NCBI GenBank assembly: GCA_022578605.1
Contig: MU394077.1
Span: forward strand, 124,001-188,000
Direction: 5' to 3'
DNA length: 64,000 bases
Source of the DNA: Camillea tinctor
Lineage: Eukaryota > Ascomycota > Sordariomycetes > Xylariales > Xylariaceae
Shown: piece after piece, positions 15,310-26,984 of the stretch
Position numbering within the stretch: the stretch's first letter is position 1
How the letters are laid out: each line of letters begins with the position of its first letter
Translations under genes and position numbers: made by a program
The notes under the pieces: generated by a model
Database searches by the model: none
What the model saw: only the letters and a program-made list of their open reading frames with translations
What the model was told of the DNA's origin: nothing

Positions 15310-16950
15310 TTACTCGGAAACGCTGAGCTTGCCCTCAAGCCACCTCGTGAAGCGAACGATAGGCGCATCGACGGCGCGCCAGAAAACGTCAGCGGCCCAG
15401 ACGACGAGGGGCACATTGACGACAGCGGCGAGCAAGAAGCCGCGGCGATAGTCGGTCCACTCTTCGACGCCGGTGAAGGCAAAGACTGCCCGTTGGACAC
15501 GGTACCCGACGATGTGTGTGACGGGGCCATGCATGAGGTAGATGGCGTAACTAATGCGCCCAAAGTACTGCACCGGTGCCGTGTTGAACACGTGCTGCCA
15601 CCAGGGCGACCGCGCCGCGCAGAACACGAACAGGATCGCTCCCCACATCTGCCAGTACCGGTACTTGTCCGAAAACCACTCTGGGATGTGCGCCCCCAGG
15701 TATCCCCAACCCGGCACCCCTTCTGTGCCCATGTCCGGCTCCGACATCAGGTATAGGGCCGGGATAGCCACAAGAGTCCAGAATATGGCCTGGCGCCGCG
15801 ATATCGTCTTCGGCGCCTTGCTCTCGTTATTGCTGTCTTGAATGTTCAGCGGAAGGAGACCTGAAGGGGACGTTGATGTAGGGGGTTGCTGTTGCGCTTG
15901 CCCGTGGGTGTTCTGGATGAGATCCATCTCGGCGATCGTCATACCACCGAGGAAGAGAAGCATCTCCCAGCGGTCGTTACGCAGAACAAACCACGCGAAT
16001 ACCGCAACGCAAAAGAAGCGCGCCCAAGTGCGGAGCCTGGCTGTGCCGCACAGAGTTAGGAAAAGAACCATAGAGCAGCGGAATTCAACCGGGATCGTCC
16101 ACAAGTGGACGTCATAACTAGTCGAACCGCCGTGGTTCTCCCACCCCCAGATATGAACAAAGTTGTACATCTCCCAGGCCCAATGGTGCAGCTGCTCGCG
16201 CGTCGTCTCCATCAGAATCGGGTGAGGCTCCTTGACGTTGTGCATGAAGTTAGGGTCCTGGGTAAACGCACGTGTTCCCTCAAAGGCGCCGAGGCGAAGC
16301 AGCACAAGGATCATAAAAGTAGACACCATGGTGGGCAGGAAGAGGCGGAAGGGCCGCCGGAATGTGAACGAGGTGATGGTGCCGGCAAAACCGCCAAACG
16401 AACGGCTGCGGATCTGCTTCAGGGGCTTGAACGACAGCGCGTACCCCGAGATGACGAAGAAGACACAGACCATCGAGGGTCCGCTGTACAGCAGCCGCAG
16501 GAACGGCAGCTTCCATATATCGTAGTTGCTGTCCTCGTGGCCCCAGGCCTCGTGGATGAAGAAGGCCGTGTACGAGTAGTGGCAGAAGAAGACGAACAGG
16601 GCTGCTAGGCCCCTCATGCCGTCGAGATACGCGGTCGGATGGAGCTTCTCAGGGCCGGCTCTACGGTCGCGCGTGAACCGATGCTGTATGAAGCTTGGAA
16701 GTAGGAAGAGACCCATCTTGAGGAGCGATATGCGTATTGGTGGTGCCCGCGGTAGTCCTTGGGGTTGATATGATTTTACCGTCGACAACAAAGCCATCTT
16801 CGAAAAGGGGCTCTCGAATCCTCCCCTCCGGTTACTATTACTGCTCTCGCTTTCGGTGTCGGATGATGACATGAACCTCTCGTCGACTAGGGCCAGCTTC
16901 TCGTCGTACGGGGGCGACGGCGGTGCCGTCTGTCTTGGATATCCGTCCAT
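15310..16950 (-). CDS. membrane acyltransferase, acyltransferase-3 family
   Basis: Polytopic membrane protein that would transfer an acyl group to a sugar or other small molecule; the acceptor is unknown. Single exon of 546 residues. About 105 N-terminal residues, with a Ser/acidic stretch (SSSDTESESSNSNRR), precede the membrane core. The family signature is in YLDGMRGLAALFVFFCHYSY, with the likely catalytic His at about 124. Next come VCVFFVISGYALSFK, a region rich in Arg (FTFRRPFRLFLP), and eight to ten hydrophobic segments. Near the end, YFGRISYAIYLMHGP is the usual C-terminal signature. The length is typical of fungal members. It shares no obvious pathway with its neighbours. Confidence 0.9.
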   Translation of the reverse strand: MDGYPRQTAPPSPPYDEKLALVDERFMSSSDTESESSNSNRRGGFESPFSKMALLSTVKSYQPQGLPRAPPIRISLLKMGLFLLPSFIQHRFTRDRRAGPEKLHPTAYLDGMRGLAALFVFFCHYSYTAFFIHEAWGHEDSNYDIWKLPFLRLLYSGPSMVCVFFVISGYALSFKPLKQIRSRSFGGFAGTITSFTFRRPFRLFLPTMVSTFMILVLLRLGAFEGTRAFTQDPNFMHNVKEPHPILMETTREQLHHWAWEMYNFVHIWGWENHGGSTSYDVHLWTIPVEFRCSMVLFLTLCGTARLRTWARFFCVAVFAWFVLRNDRWEMLLFLGGMTIAEMDLIQNTHGQAQQQPPTSTSPSGLLPLNIQDSNNESKAPKTISRRQAIFWTLVAIPALYLMSEPDMGTEGVPGWGYLGAHIPEWFSDKYRYWQMWGAILFVFCAARSPWWQHVFNTAPVQYFGRISYAIYLMHGPVTHIVGYRVQRAVFAFTGVEEWTDYRRGFLLAAVVNVPLVVWAADVFWRAVDAPIVRFTRWLEGKLSVSE

Positions 16951-19900
16951 CGTCCTACCACTAGGGAAACTCGTAATATATCAAACGCCGAAACTTAGGT
17001 GATATAAGGGAAATCGAAGGTAACACCACCGATGATGCTCTGGATATCATGTGCTTTTTTTCATGTAACCAGAAGGAAATAGTGTCCCCTTTCTCTCGTC
17101 CAAGAAACCTAGACAGTGAAAAATTACCTTACCGGCCCCCCCTGTGGGATATAAGCTGGGAAGCAAGACTTGCGGTATTGAAATAAAACTAACAGTCACT
17201 CTGACAGGTAATTTTTCATTGGGTTATACTCCAGCTAGGAAGGGGTAGTATATCTATGCAAAGAAACCTCACGAGAGTTACTTACAAGGAGCCCTTTACA
17301 TACCGTATGGAAGGCCAGGGCAGATTCGATAGCAAGGTCCCAGAAGAGAGCGATCGACAAGGCGTTTGAGCCGACCGCCCGTTTGGCCGTCTTGTGGCCA
17401 AGACGGGCCACGAACGGGATCCTCAGGGCGAGGATCTTGAACTTACATGGACACTTCATGAGACTCGCCCCCTCTACCCCCAACAGGGATGATGTATGCG
17501 AGCCAGCTGGTCCCAGGAACTCGATGCTCTACACTAAGTGACTTGAGCAGCACCACAAAATCCATGTTGAGCTAACATGTGGTCAAACCGTTTTCTCTTA
17601 CCTACGACATGACCGTAAAACCAAACCAGGCAGTTTTGTCCAAACTATACTGTTTCGGGCAAATGAGTTTTAAACAAGGAATATTCAAAAGAGCAAAAGA
17701 ACTAATAATCAAATACAAACAAAAGGCTCTACAGACTATGTTACAAAGAAGCACGCCATAGAAGAATCAACATGCCAAATATAGTTTAGTGGTTGTATAT
17801 TCATCCCATCACCGGCAAGGCTGTCTATCTGTCCCACTTTACTTGAAATTCCGCGGGTCCTCGATGCGCGCAAGCAGGCCAATTAGAGGTGTTGAGGCGC
17901 CAAAAGCTGATGTTGATGGCCGCCGGTCGGTATCCACCGACCCGGAGCATGAGGCAATGCGGCAGGAGAGTGGTTAATTTATCATTCCTCTATTCCACCC
18001 CCTTTTGACCTCTCAGATGACGGCATGCAAGAGCCATTGCGTGTATGAATTAGGAGATGAAAAAAAAAACCCTCACAAAATATATCTCTTAAATTTTTTT
18101 TAAAAATAAAGATACCAATAGTCAAGCACATGTGGCAGGATCTCATGCCCAATCAAGATCTCAGCTGGTCGATGATGCCATTCATGAGAAATGAGTATCA
18201 CATTGTGAATGTTACCACTTGAGAGTACCCGCTCTGCAGCTTCCCTCATTCCGTCCACCCCTTTACAAGGCCCAATTTAGTGGTCCTTTACACAATACCT
18301 ACATACCTAGGTAGGTTAGTGTAGTGCGAAGTAAATAGGAGACGGTGTCGTCCGAGTAGGCTCAGCGAGCTGGCTACTGGGTGCCGGGAGGAAACATCGG
18401 ACGGAAGGATAGCAGAGGGAAAAGAAGCGAAGTAAAACTTGACTTGTATAGTGTAGGTTAGTTTGACACTTTCTAGAAACACGCCTCCTCCCTTTCCATG
18501 AGCAACGCTAATAATAGGAATAGATGGATAACTCGGCAACAACTCCCAGGCAGGTATTGCTACTCTAGGTAAATTTCGCTATTGGCTGGGACTTGCATGG
18601 TTTCAACATCTCGATGTCTGCATTTCTTAGTGTAAGTATGCACGGCTGGGTTGTGTGGTATTATTCTTCCCAAGCCTCCCTGCCAAAGTTGCCATCATGA
18701 TGTATGTGTAGGTATGTAGAATAATAAGCCAAGCCAGCCAAGCGTGTTCATACGATTATATATTTTCTTAGCCATCCAGCCAAGCTTATTTATGTTCGAT
18801 GATCACACCCAACCGGTTTCCTTCTTTCTAACATTGATATGCACCATTGCCAATATTCTCTCCTTCCATTTCCACAAGGGACGAGCGAACGGCAGAGTTT
18901 TCCGTCCTTACCTTACCCTACCCCTACGAGGGAGACCTTGTTTAGTGCGTCCGGGGATCAAGATAAGGTGATGAGGAATAGGGGATCGGTGGCTCGCTAA
19001 AGAGGGCGATCACTATTTTGAACGACAGACATCTGCGAGATCTGCATCTCTTGCATCAGATTCCTATAATTTACCTAAGCTTATATGGCAAGTCTCCAGT
19101 CTAGTCAAACTCGATTCGTCCCAAGTGTTCTACGGCATGCCCAGTTTAGGGGAGGAGGCTCTTGTCGTATATGCGTATGCATATAGTATGTACATAAACC
19201 CAATGCAGTACAGGACAATGCAGTGTGTCTATATGGTTCGTTCACTGGACGTTGAATTACCGGCTTTCTCGTTTGTTCGGTTCCTTTTCCTTTTTCTCTC
19301 TCTTTTTACTTTTATATTTATCTTTTCCTACGCACAGATCCCGGGTTTCAAATTCTCGTGACAAGATTCCGCCCCCCATATCCAAGTTTATGGAATATGT
19401 TCCTTTGCTTCCTTTTTGAACTTCTCAGCTGGACTCTAGCGCATGGGGAAGGGGTCCGCTCTCCCCCCCTTCCGCCACCCCTCCTAAAAAGGCTTATTTT
19501 ACGATGTGGGTGTTGATCAGCAACCATGAAAATGCAACTCGTTTCATCTCCACATGGTAAAACTTGGCGTTTGCCAACCCAGAAATGGAAGACGAAGGAG
19601 AACAGGCAAGAGAAATGATGTCACAGGGCTCCGTACACATAACACGCGTCGTCCCAGAATGACTTACCGACTGTTTCGCTAATGTAATAGATATGGGGTC
19701 GGTTAATTGGGGAACTGGTAAGCAAGCTCTAAAAGAACCACAATAGAGTCATCCCTATACATTAGTCATAAGAACATTCTATACACTGGGCAGTTAATAA
19801 ACTATGTAACTACCTGGATAGGTAGATATGTAGATAGAGAAAGGACCTGCTTTGTGGTTCATTTGCAATGCAGAACACAATTGCCTGTACAAGAAACTTG

Positions 19901-21301
19901 AAAATGTGAGATTTAAATACGATGCAGTTAAGTAAAATAGGAAAAAGAAAAAAAAAACCATGTAAAAAAAGAGACGAGAAGAAATTCATTAAAAATAATA
20001 ATAAAAATAATGTGATAGATGATAATCTACTTTGTAGCCAGCGATCTAATTAGTTACTCTATTAATTTTATACAACCTTGGACGAACCCTCGCAGCCCCG
20101 TTAGGGTAAACATAAATACCTAAATCTACCTATACTCCGGTTCATTCATATAAACACAAAAACACAGTTTGATAGTCTGTCAACCCAACTACCTAGCATT
20201 AGTGCAAGTAAATTGAACAAGTCGAACATAAGGAATCCTCCAACCTAGCTCCATATAATCAGGGAGGCTGTGTAGCTGGTTTTCATTTTCTGGTGTGATT
20301 TTTTGTGGTATTGAAACGGCTACTGTGTTGCAATCCTTCTGACCCAATTCCTACAGCCCGCCCGCCATAAAACTCATGTGTTGAACATTCGAGCTAAGGT
20401 GATAGGCGGTTTGTGCATGCACACACTGGGTAGTATGATCGCAGATAGTGTCTCGTTATTCAAATTGACAGATAGGTAGGTACAGGCTCAACTTTTTCCT
20501 GTAACGCGAGCCGGTACAGTTAAGCAGGCTGGGTCAATCCGACCCCCTATTTCTTGAACTTCCAATACGACACGACCAGTTATGTTCACCCCGACGTCAT
20601 AATATATACCATGCCCACATATACAGTTCGCAGGATTTTGTGGATGGTCTTCGTACCGAGAAGCATGTACAGCTTGAAAGAGTAGGTATAGGCGTATGAG
20701 CCAAACCTGCCACTCTCACTATGTTGTGTCGTAGGGTACCAACCTAGTTCCACAAAACTCTCTATGTACTTATGTACCGTACCTAGGTAGTGTTAGTAGG
20801 TAGTGTAGGTATTTGTGCATACCAAAATAGAACACAAATTATCTCAGGAAAGGATATTAGTTTACATATGTAGACGATGTAAATCTCCCAGCCCAACACC
20901 AAGTCTTGTACTAATTACTAGTAGTGCAACGGTGTGAAATAGGGGACGAAAGGAGCAAGGCATTTAAAATCACATCAACAAGTAGAGTCCTACATACTTC
21001 AAAGCATACCTCGTAACCTATGTAATCACACATAGTATCACAATCACCTGGGCTTCATTCACCCCACCTAAAAAGGGGGGCGTGAAATACCAGCGCTTCT
21101 AGGGATAGGCTCCATGTTTTTCATCACTCATTAGATCACTTCCTCTTGTGCAAGCTAGTTTCTGAAATCTGGGGATTAGCTAGGTTACCTATTTAATCTA
21201 GGCTGGCCTCGCCGTTAGAGCTCAAGCTAAACATTACACTTTAGATATTTGCTGTACGACTTACTCCTACTACATGCATCCTGCCTCGCGGCCACCCGTC
21301 C
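16951..21301. other. 4.3-kb gene desert
   Basis: No gene supported on either strand. The longest open frames are under 90 codons (for example 17235-17483 and 18288-18542) and have no recognisable features. ACCTAGGT palindromes lie at 18305-18312 and 20781-20788. A/T runs are common around 18060-18120 and 19920-20060. I see no terminal repeats, transposase remnants or tRNA. An undetected non-coding RNA cannot be excluded. Confidence 0.5.
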
Positions 21302-23657
21302 TTAATAAGGACTCGTAGCGTTGCTGATACCGCTGTAGTAGTTGATCCATTTGAAGATCTCCGTGTGCCAAACGAGACTGTTCTCACGATTGAGGACCCA
21401 GTGGTTCTCATCAGGGAAGCTAAGAAGGCGACTAGGCACGCCGTGTGTCTGCAGCAGGTTGAAGAGCAGAATGCCCTCGCTGACGGGCAGACGGTAGTCG
21501 AGCTCGTTGTGCACGACGAAGTGCGGCGTTGCCCATTGGTCTACGTGCAGCAGCGGGTTCCAGTCGTAGTACGGCGAACCGGCCTTGAATCCCTGCTCCG
21601 TGAAGGGGCCGCTGAAATCATGGTTCATGAACCACAGCTCCTCGCTTGCGTACTGGTTTAGCGTCGACGTGCTACCGTCATGCGTTACCAGAGCTTTGAA
21701 CCATCGACCCATCTCATGCCCTTGGATCCTACCATCGCCGATTGCGATCAGTAATCGATTCGAATCTACTTAAAGGAGAAGGTTTAGGGAACTTCAGACA
21801 TACCAGTTGGTCATATATCCACCGAATGAGGCGCCGGCCTCGATACCGTTAGCCGTGTCGACGTACTTGAGCGTGCTGTTAACGTATTGCCAAGCGTGCA
21901 CTAGGTCCCAGTACGGGTAGCTACCCCATCGGCCCTGAATTGCATCGGTCAGGTTTTGACCCCAGCCAGAGCTAGCCGTCGGGTTGGGCGCAATGACAAC
22001 GTATCCCTGATCGGCCCAGACCTTGAAATTCCAGCGTGTGCTCCATGAGTTGAAATGCGCGCCCTGAGGTCCTCCGTGTGTGATGAACGCCAGTGGGTAC
22101 GTCTTGCTCTCGTCGAAGCCTTCGGGGTAGACAATCCACGCCTGCTGGTCGATCTCGGACGTATTAGTCGAGAAATAGAATTCGGATACGTCCTCGGGTC
22201 CAAGTCCTTTCAGTCCAGCATCGACTAAGTTAGCTTGGAAATAGGTTTTGGTCACCTCGCCCTCTGGCGTTACCGCGTATATGTCACGACTAGTCCAGAT
22301 CTTCGAGTCTGACACGAGGAGCGAGTCGTCAGGCAAGACGTAGAATCCCGCGGTAACACCCTCGTTGGTAATGTTCTTTGGCACATACGAGTCGTCGGCG
22401 CTCAGGGGAATAGGGAAGATGCGCTCGCGGCCTAGATCAGGGGCGGCGACAAAGATTGTTTCTGAGTCTTTCGCCCAGACTAGAGAGTCGGGGGATCTGT
22501 CCCAGTCATGTGCCAGGCTCGTGACGTTGAAGTTTTCCGAATCCACGTCAGCAACGTACAGAATATTCCGGTCGGATTCATAGTTGATTCCGTTCATTTG
22601 GAAGTAAGCAATGTGCTTTCCACTAGGAGAGAACCTTGGGCTTGTGGCGGCGCCTTGGGCGTCTGGATAACTGGTCGAGCCCCTGGCGTTAATGGGGGTG
22701 GCATCATCCTTGGTGCCGTCGAAGGGAACCACGTAAATCACATCTGCAGTGTAATTTGCTAAGGGAAGGGAGGTATCCTTCGTTAGAAAGACGACGGTGC
22801 TGCCGTCGGGTGAGATATCATAGTCACTCTGATCACTCTGGTCATATGGACTTTCTGCACAAGTCACATTGCAGATACCAGTGACATAGTTAGTGAGCTC
22901 CCCAGCCAAAGCGTACGAGCCATTGGCCCCTTTTATCACGCCACCAAACACCGCATTCTTCTCAGCTGTAAGCCAGGTATCCTAGTGCCATGTTAGCAAC
23001 ATTGCTATTTCGCCATTTTCTTTTCTTTTTCTTTTCACGAATCTACATACCCAGTGTCGGACGTATATCGTGTTGTACAATCTGCCAGTGCTACGGGGAG
23101 TGCTTGCAAGCGCCTCGTTGTAAGCGGTGCCATTAGGATATGCCTTGGTGTATACAAGAAAGTGAATATCACCCGAGGCGGTCTGGACGGCCTTGAGACC
23201 AGAGTATGGAGCAGGCAAAGAGCCAATAAGGGTAGCATCCTCGAGGGAGTTGGCGTCAGCCGAGTAAAGGCTGATGCCCCCATCACCTTCAGCATTCGTG
23301 CCGTTGACATAGATAATGCTCGTGGGGTTAGGTCCCACGAAGACGACTTCCGAAATGTCCGTGCTAGTTGTCCACACGGAAATGTCGCCGGTGGTCAGAT
23401 CGAGCTTATTCCACCAGGAAGCTGACTCGCCGGTCTCGAACGAGTAGTTTGAGACAGTGAAGAGGGCAAATTCCTGGTACGCCGTTAGTTAAGATTACAT
23501 CACAATGGACTAAGGAGACTAATTGGGTTTTACGAACTCCAGATGGGTTTGGTACTGCGTCGCTATACCGGTTCGCGGAGAGCATTTCCTCTGGCGTGAT
23601 TGCCAATACCTTAGGCAGGGCGGCTAAGACCGCCATTGCCAGCGATTGCGTCTTCAT
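21302..23657 (-). CDS. dppV: secreted dipeptidyl-peptidase V (S9 prolyl oligopeptidase family)
   Basis: Secreted serine peptidase that removes dipeptides from peptide N-termini. Exons 23657-23538, 23473-23051, 22981-21804 and 21728-21302 give 715 residues, close to the roughly 720 of Aspergillus DppV. Donors are GTTCGT, GTATGT and GTATGT. The ATG is followed by a signal peptide (KTQSLAMAVLAALPKVLA). Next come TPEEMLSANRYSDAVPNPSG, the usual mature start, and a beta-propeller part with WDRSPDSLVWAKD. The alpha/beta-hydrolase part contains HGGPQGAHFNSWSTRWN. The catalytic triad is S566 (GASFGGY), D651 (LDYRLPV) and H683 (DENHWV). Several N-x-S/T sites fit secretion. It lies about 1.6 kb upstream, in window order, of a second secreted peptidase on the same strand. 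Confidence 0.95.
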
Positions 23658-25237
23658 TTTGAATTGGGACACACCAATAATTCGTCCACTGCAATGGACG
23701 AAGGTTCAAACAACTCTGGCGTGGTAGGAAAGAAGCTTTCGTGAGCGGGCGGTGGCGCTCGGGTCTTAAAAGGGAATGATAAACCTACATACGGCAAGCT
23801 GAGCTGCAGGCCGAAAGCCTAGAAGCTTGGAAGCTTGGTAGCTCGCGCGGGGCATCTTCATCGTCCATGGCTATCATGCATGGATGAAAGTATGGATCAG
23901 GTGAATGGTATAATATCCTATCTCGGTTGTGCAATGCATACAGTAGACTACGTATATCACTTTGCGCCACGCAACGGCAGGGCTAGCTTCACGGTCCGCG
24001 GAGCTGGGATCTTCCAAATCGCCCTTAGAGCTTGAAATCGAATTAGGTGGTAGTCAGGGAGTGTTGATGATAGCAATGGGACGAAAGAGGCAGGTGAAAG
24101 ACCTTAACCTGGACAACTCGTGTCCCCAGTGAATTTTTTTCCACGCCAAGCTGGAGTCAGCAAGGTCGGTCTAATACCTAACGAGGTCTGTAGCCCGAAC
24201 TTTCTATCAAGATCACTCACTATATGTATAAACTGAAGGTCCGAGGTCTCCAAGACCTTCTTGAACAGGGATGACGTCGAATGCGAGCCAACAGTTGCGA
24301 TACTGTTGGAGAAACCGAGCGAGAAAACAACACCACATAGGTTACCCTATTCTAGACCTTGGTAGAACAAGGCAAGCTGGGCGTGCCCCATGAGCGCAGT
24401 TTTATCGCAGCGCGGGAGGATTTGACCCCTGGATATTTGTTATAGCGCTGACCCCCCCACTTAAGAAGTACTTATGTATCCTTCACTACGTTTAGCTATA
24501 TGTATTGATATGTGGTATACTGGACAGCATACCTAAATGTAGTGTTATCTCAGGTTATAGGTCAACTTGATGGGAATTTCGTTCGCCTTTCCCTCTTCTT
24601 CTAGTAATAAAATTGGATAGATGTATAATACCAAGAAAGAAATCGCAGTTTGTTGATATTGACAGTCCTTGTAATTAACTCTGCAACTAAGTCTCTAATG
24701 TTTTTACTTATACTATGATGATGTCGGGAGCAGTGGCAGCATTCAACATTACATACCTACCTACCTAATAGGTATATGCGATAACTAGGTATATGATGAC
24801 GCGACTGAATTTTGTTTACTACAATAAGAAAACCAAGATGTAGCTCGAAATTTAAGCTTGCAAGGGGGGCTGGAAGCTTTTCACTATAGAAAAGGTAAAC
24901 AGGAAAGACAGACTGATTATAACTAAACAAAGCACCTTATCACCATGACCAGGTTCCACGCTTTAGGTACTAAGTATTTATCTTTTAGATTTAATAATTA
25001 CGTTATATGTAGGTAGTTATACCTTGGTTAGGTAGACTACATCTTCAAATTGGAAGGTCGATTTCGTATGACGAAGTTTAGAGTAAGTAATCCATACAAT
25101 ATCCACTGACTTACACTAGGACATAGACAAAGACATAGATATAAACATAACATTTCGTATACTAATACAAGTCATCAGGGATACCTTGCTACCTAAGCCC
25201 CTATCAAGCCTCAGGTAGAATACCTGTCTTTTATCTG
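23658..25237. promoter_or_regulatory. intergenic: dppV promoter and lap2 3' region
   Basis: The first few hundred bases after 23657 are the promoter and leader of dppV. The rest, 24400-25200, is AT-rich, with ACCTACCTACCTAA-type repeats at 24761-24775. No gene is seen. Short frames at 23785-24035 are unsupported. Confidence 0.45.
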
Positions 25238-26984
25238 TTAGAGAAATTTGCGGCTAGACTTTGATGCCCGGGTATAATTCCGGGTCCATCGTCTAGCAGC
25301 ACCGGTGCGAGCGGTGGCATTACGCAGTGGGAACCCCTGCCAGCTTGTACCGTACGTGGCGACGGCGTGGGCGATACCACGGCTCATGGTTTCAAAAACA
25401 CCCGGGTTAAGATTGGTGACGTTGTCGGCAGCCGAATGGTAGTTGGGATCGTAGATGATTCCAGCAGTGCCGCCATTGTTCGCAGCCTCTTCTTCTGTCT
25501 TGATACCATCTGCACCGGTGTCGAGGCCACCACACGGGATACCATACTCGAGGAATGGTCCGTAATCGCTACGACCGCTGAATTCGGACGCGCTGACGAA
25601 GTGGCCACTCTCCTGCAGCCAGTCCTGGAAGAGTTTCTCAACCTCAGCTGAGCCCGCAGGCCCGGATAGGTTGTAAGCACTGCCATCCCCGTCGTAGACG
25701 CCGTAAATATAGTTCGGCGATGCGATCATGTCGAAGTTGAGATACAAGCGAATCTTGTCTAGCACAGCTGCTGATGCCGTCTCGACATAGTGGGTAGCAC
25801 CTAGCAGGCCCTCTTCCTCAGCTGTCCACCAGGCGAAGCGCACCTGGTTATTGGTTATGCTCTTAGCCAGTTGCTTGGCTACTGTGAGGATGCCACAGCT
25901 CCCACTGCCGTTATCATTAATACCAGGGCCCTCGACAACCGAATCGGAGTGTGCGCCCAGCATCAATACGTTATTCGGGTCACCAGCCTTGGAGGTGGCA
26001 ATGACGTTATAGCTCGTCCCGTTGGCGATGTAAGACGAGAATACGCCCGAGCTAGTTATAGTGCTACCCCCTGAAATTTCCTCAACCAAGCGCTCACCCT
26101 CAGCCTTGGTAATACCACCAACTGCAATCTAAGGATAACCTCGTTAGCAGTACTCGGGGCTTCAGGTCGATATTTACATACCAAGTCGTTCACACCGCCC
26201 AAAGTACCAGCGGCAGGGCCAGCGTCCACATTGTTGTATATGATGGCACCTACAGCACCTTTCTCCCCGGCAAGTTGGGCCTTTATAGCAAATGTGCAAG
26301 TACCCCTGGATATGAGGGCGACATTTCCCTCGACGTTATCCGGATAATCTCCCTGTCCCCTTTATCAGTCTCGTGTTTATAATCATCCTGAAGGGATATA
26401 TAATAGATGGCACAACACAATTAGATAGACTTACAGCATCGCAGCCTATGTTGGCAACGGGCACTAATGGCCTATCTGTCCATGTGCCGTTGTTGACGAA
26501 CTCAAAAGCCCCCGTATCCACCTCAGCGCCATCGATAGTGAGCGAAGCTTCGGAAGAGAACACAATCTCGGTAGTGTACTCCTGCTTTTCGACGGTGTAG
26601 TAGTCGCCGAGGGAGTTTAGTTGGTCCTCGAAGTACTTGACTGTGTTCAAGTGCCCCTCTGTGCCGTGAAGCTACACAGTTGATGATTATTAGCGAATGT
26701 CCTTTTCATCTAGACGCTTGTGGGCAGCCTACTCGGTTCCTTCCAGGCGTTGCATAAGCAATATCTTCCAAATCTTGAGCACATTGCATCAAGTCCGCCA
26801 CAGTGACAGAGGCTTGGAGCTCATCCTAAATCAAGTCTTAGCGCGTGGCACAGTTTCGTCTATACAATCTTCTTACGTCGTTGACTAGAGGCTTTGACTC
26901 TGCCCTCCCCACAGGCTTGGCGTGGCCAGTCAAGGCCAGTAAACTTACGGCCGAGGCGGCCAAAGCAGAACTAGTAGTTTTCAT
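25238..26984 (-). CDS. lap2: secreted M28 aminopeptidase (leucine aminopeptidase 2 / aminopeptidase Y type)
   Basis: Zinc aminopeptidase that removes N-terminal residues from peptides outside the cell. Exons 26984-26877, 26825-26733, 26671-26435, 26352-26182 and 26128-25238, all phase 0, give 499 residues, the usual Lap2 length. The signal peptide is KTTSSALAASAVSLLALTGHA. The PA (protease-associated) insert lies about 125-215, with GNVALISRGTCTFAIKAQLA and GAVGAIIYNN. The M28 zinc ligands and catalytic residue are visible: H263 (LGAHSDSV), D275 (INDNGSG), catalytic E307 and ligand E308 (TAEEEGLLG), D336 (LNFDMIASPN) and H434 (DPNYHSAADN). A possible donor-like GTAAGT after residue 12 was rejected because skipping it keeps a full signal peptide. 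With dppV it would form an extracellular exopeptidase pair. Confidence 0.95.

Noticed and set aside
16105..16608. 167-codon plus-strand open frame
   Set aside because: Lies antisense inside the acyltransferase gene; a GC-rich shadow.
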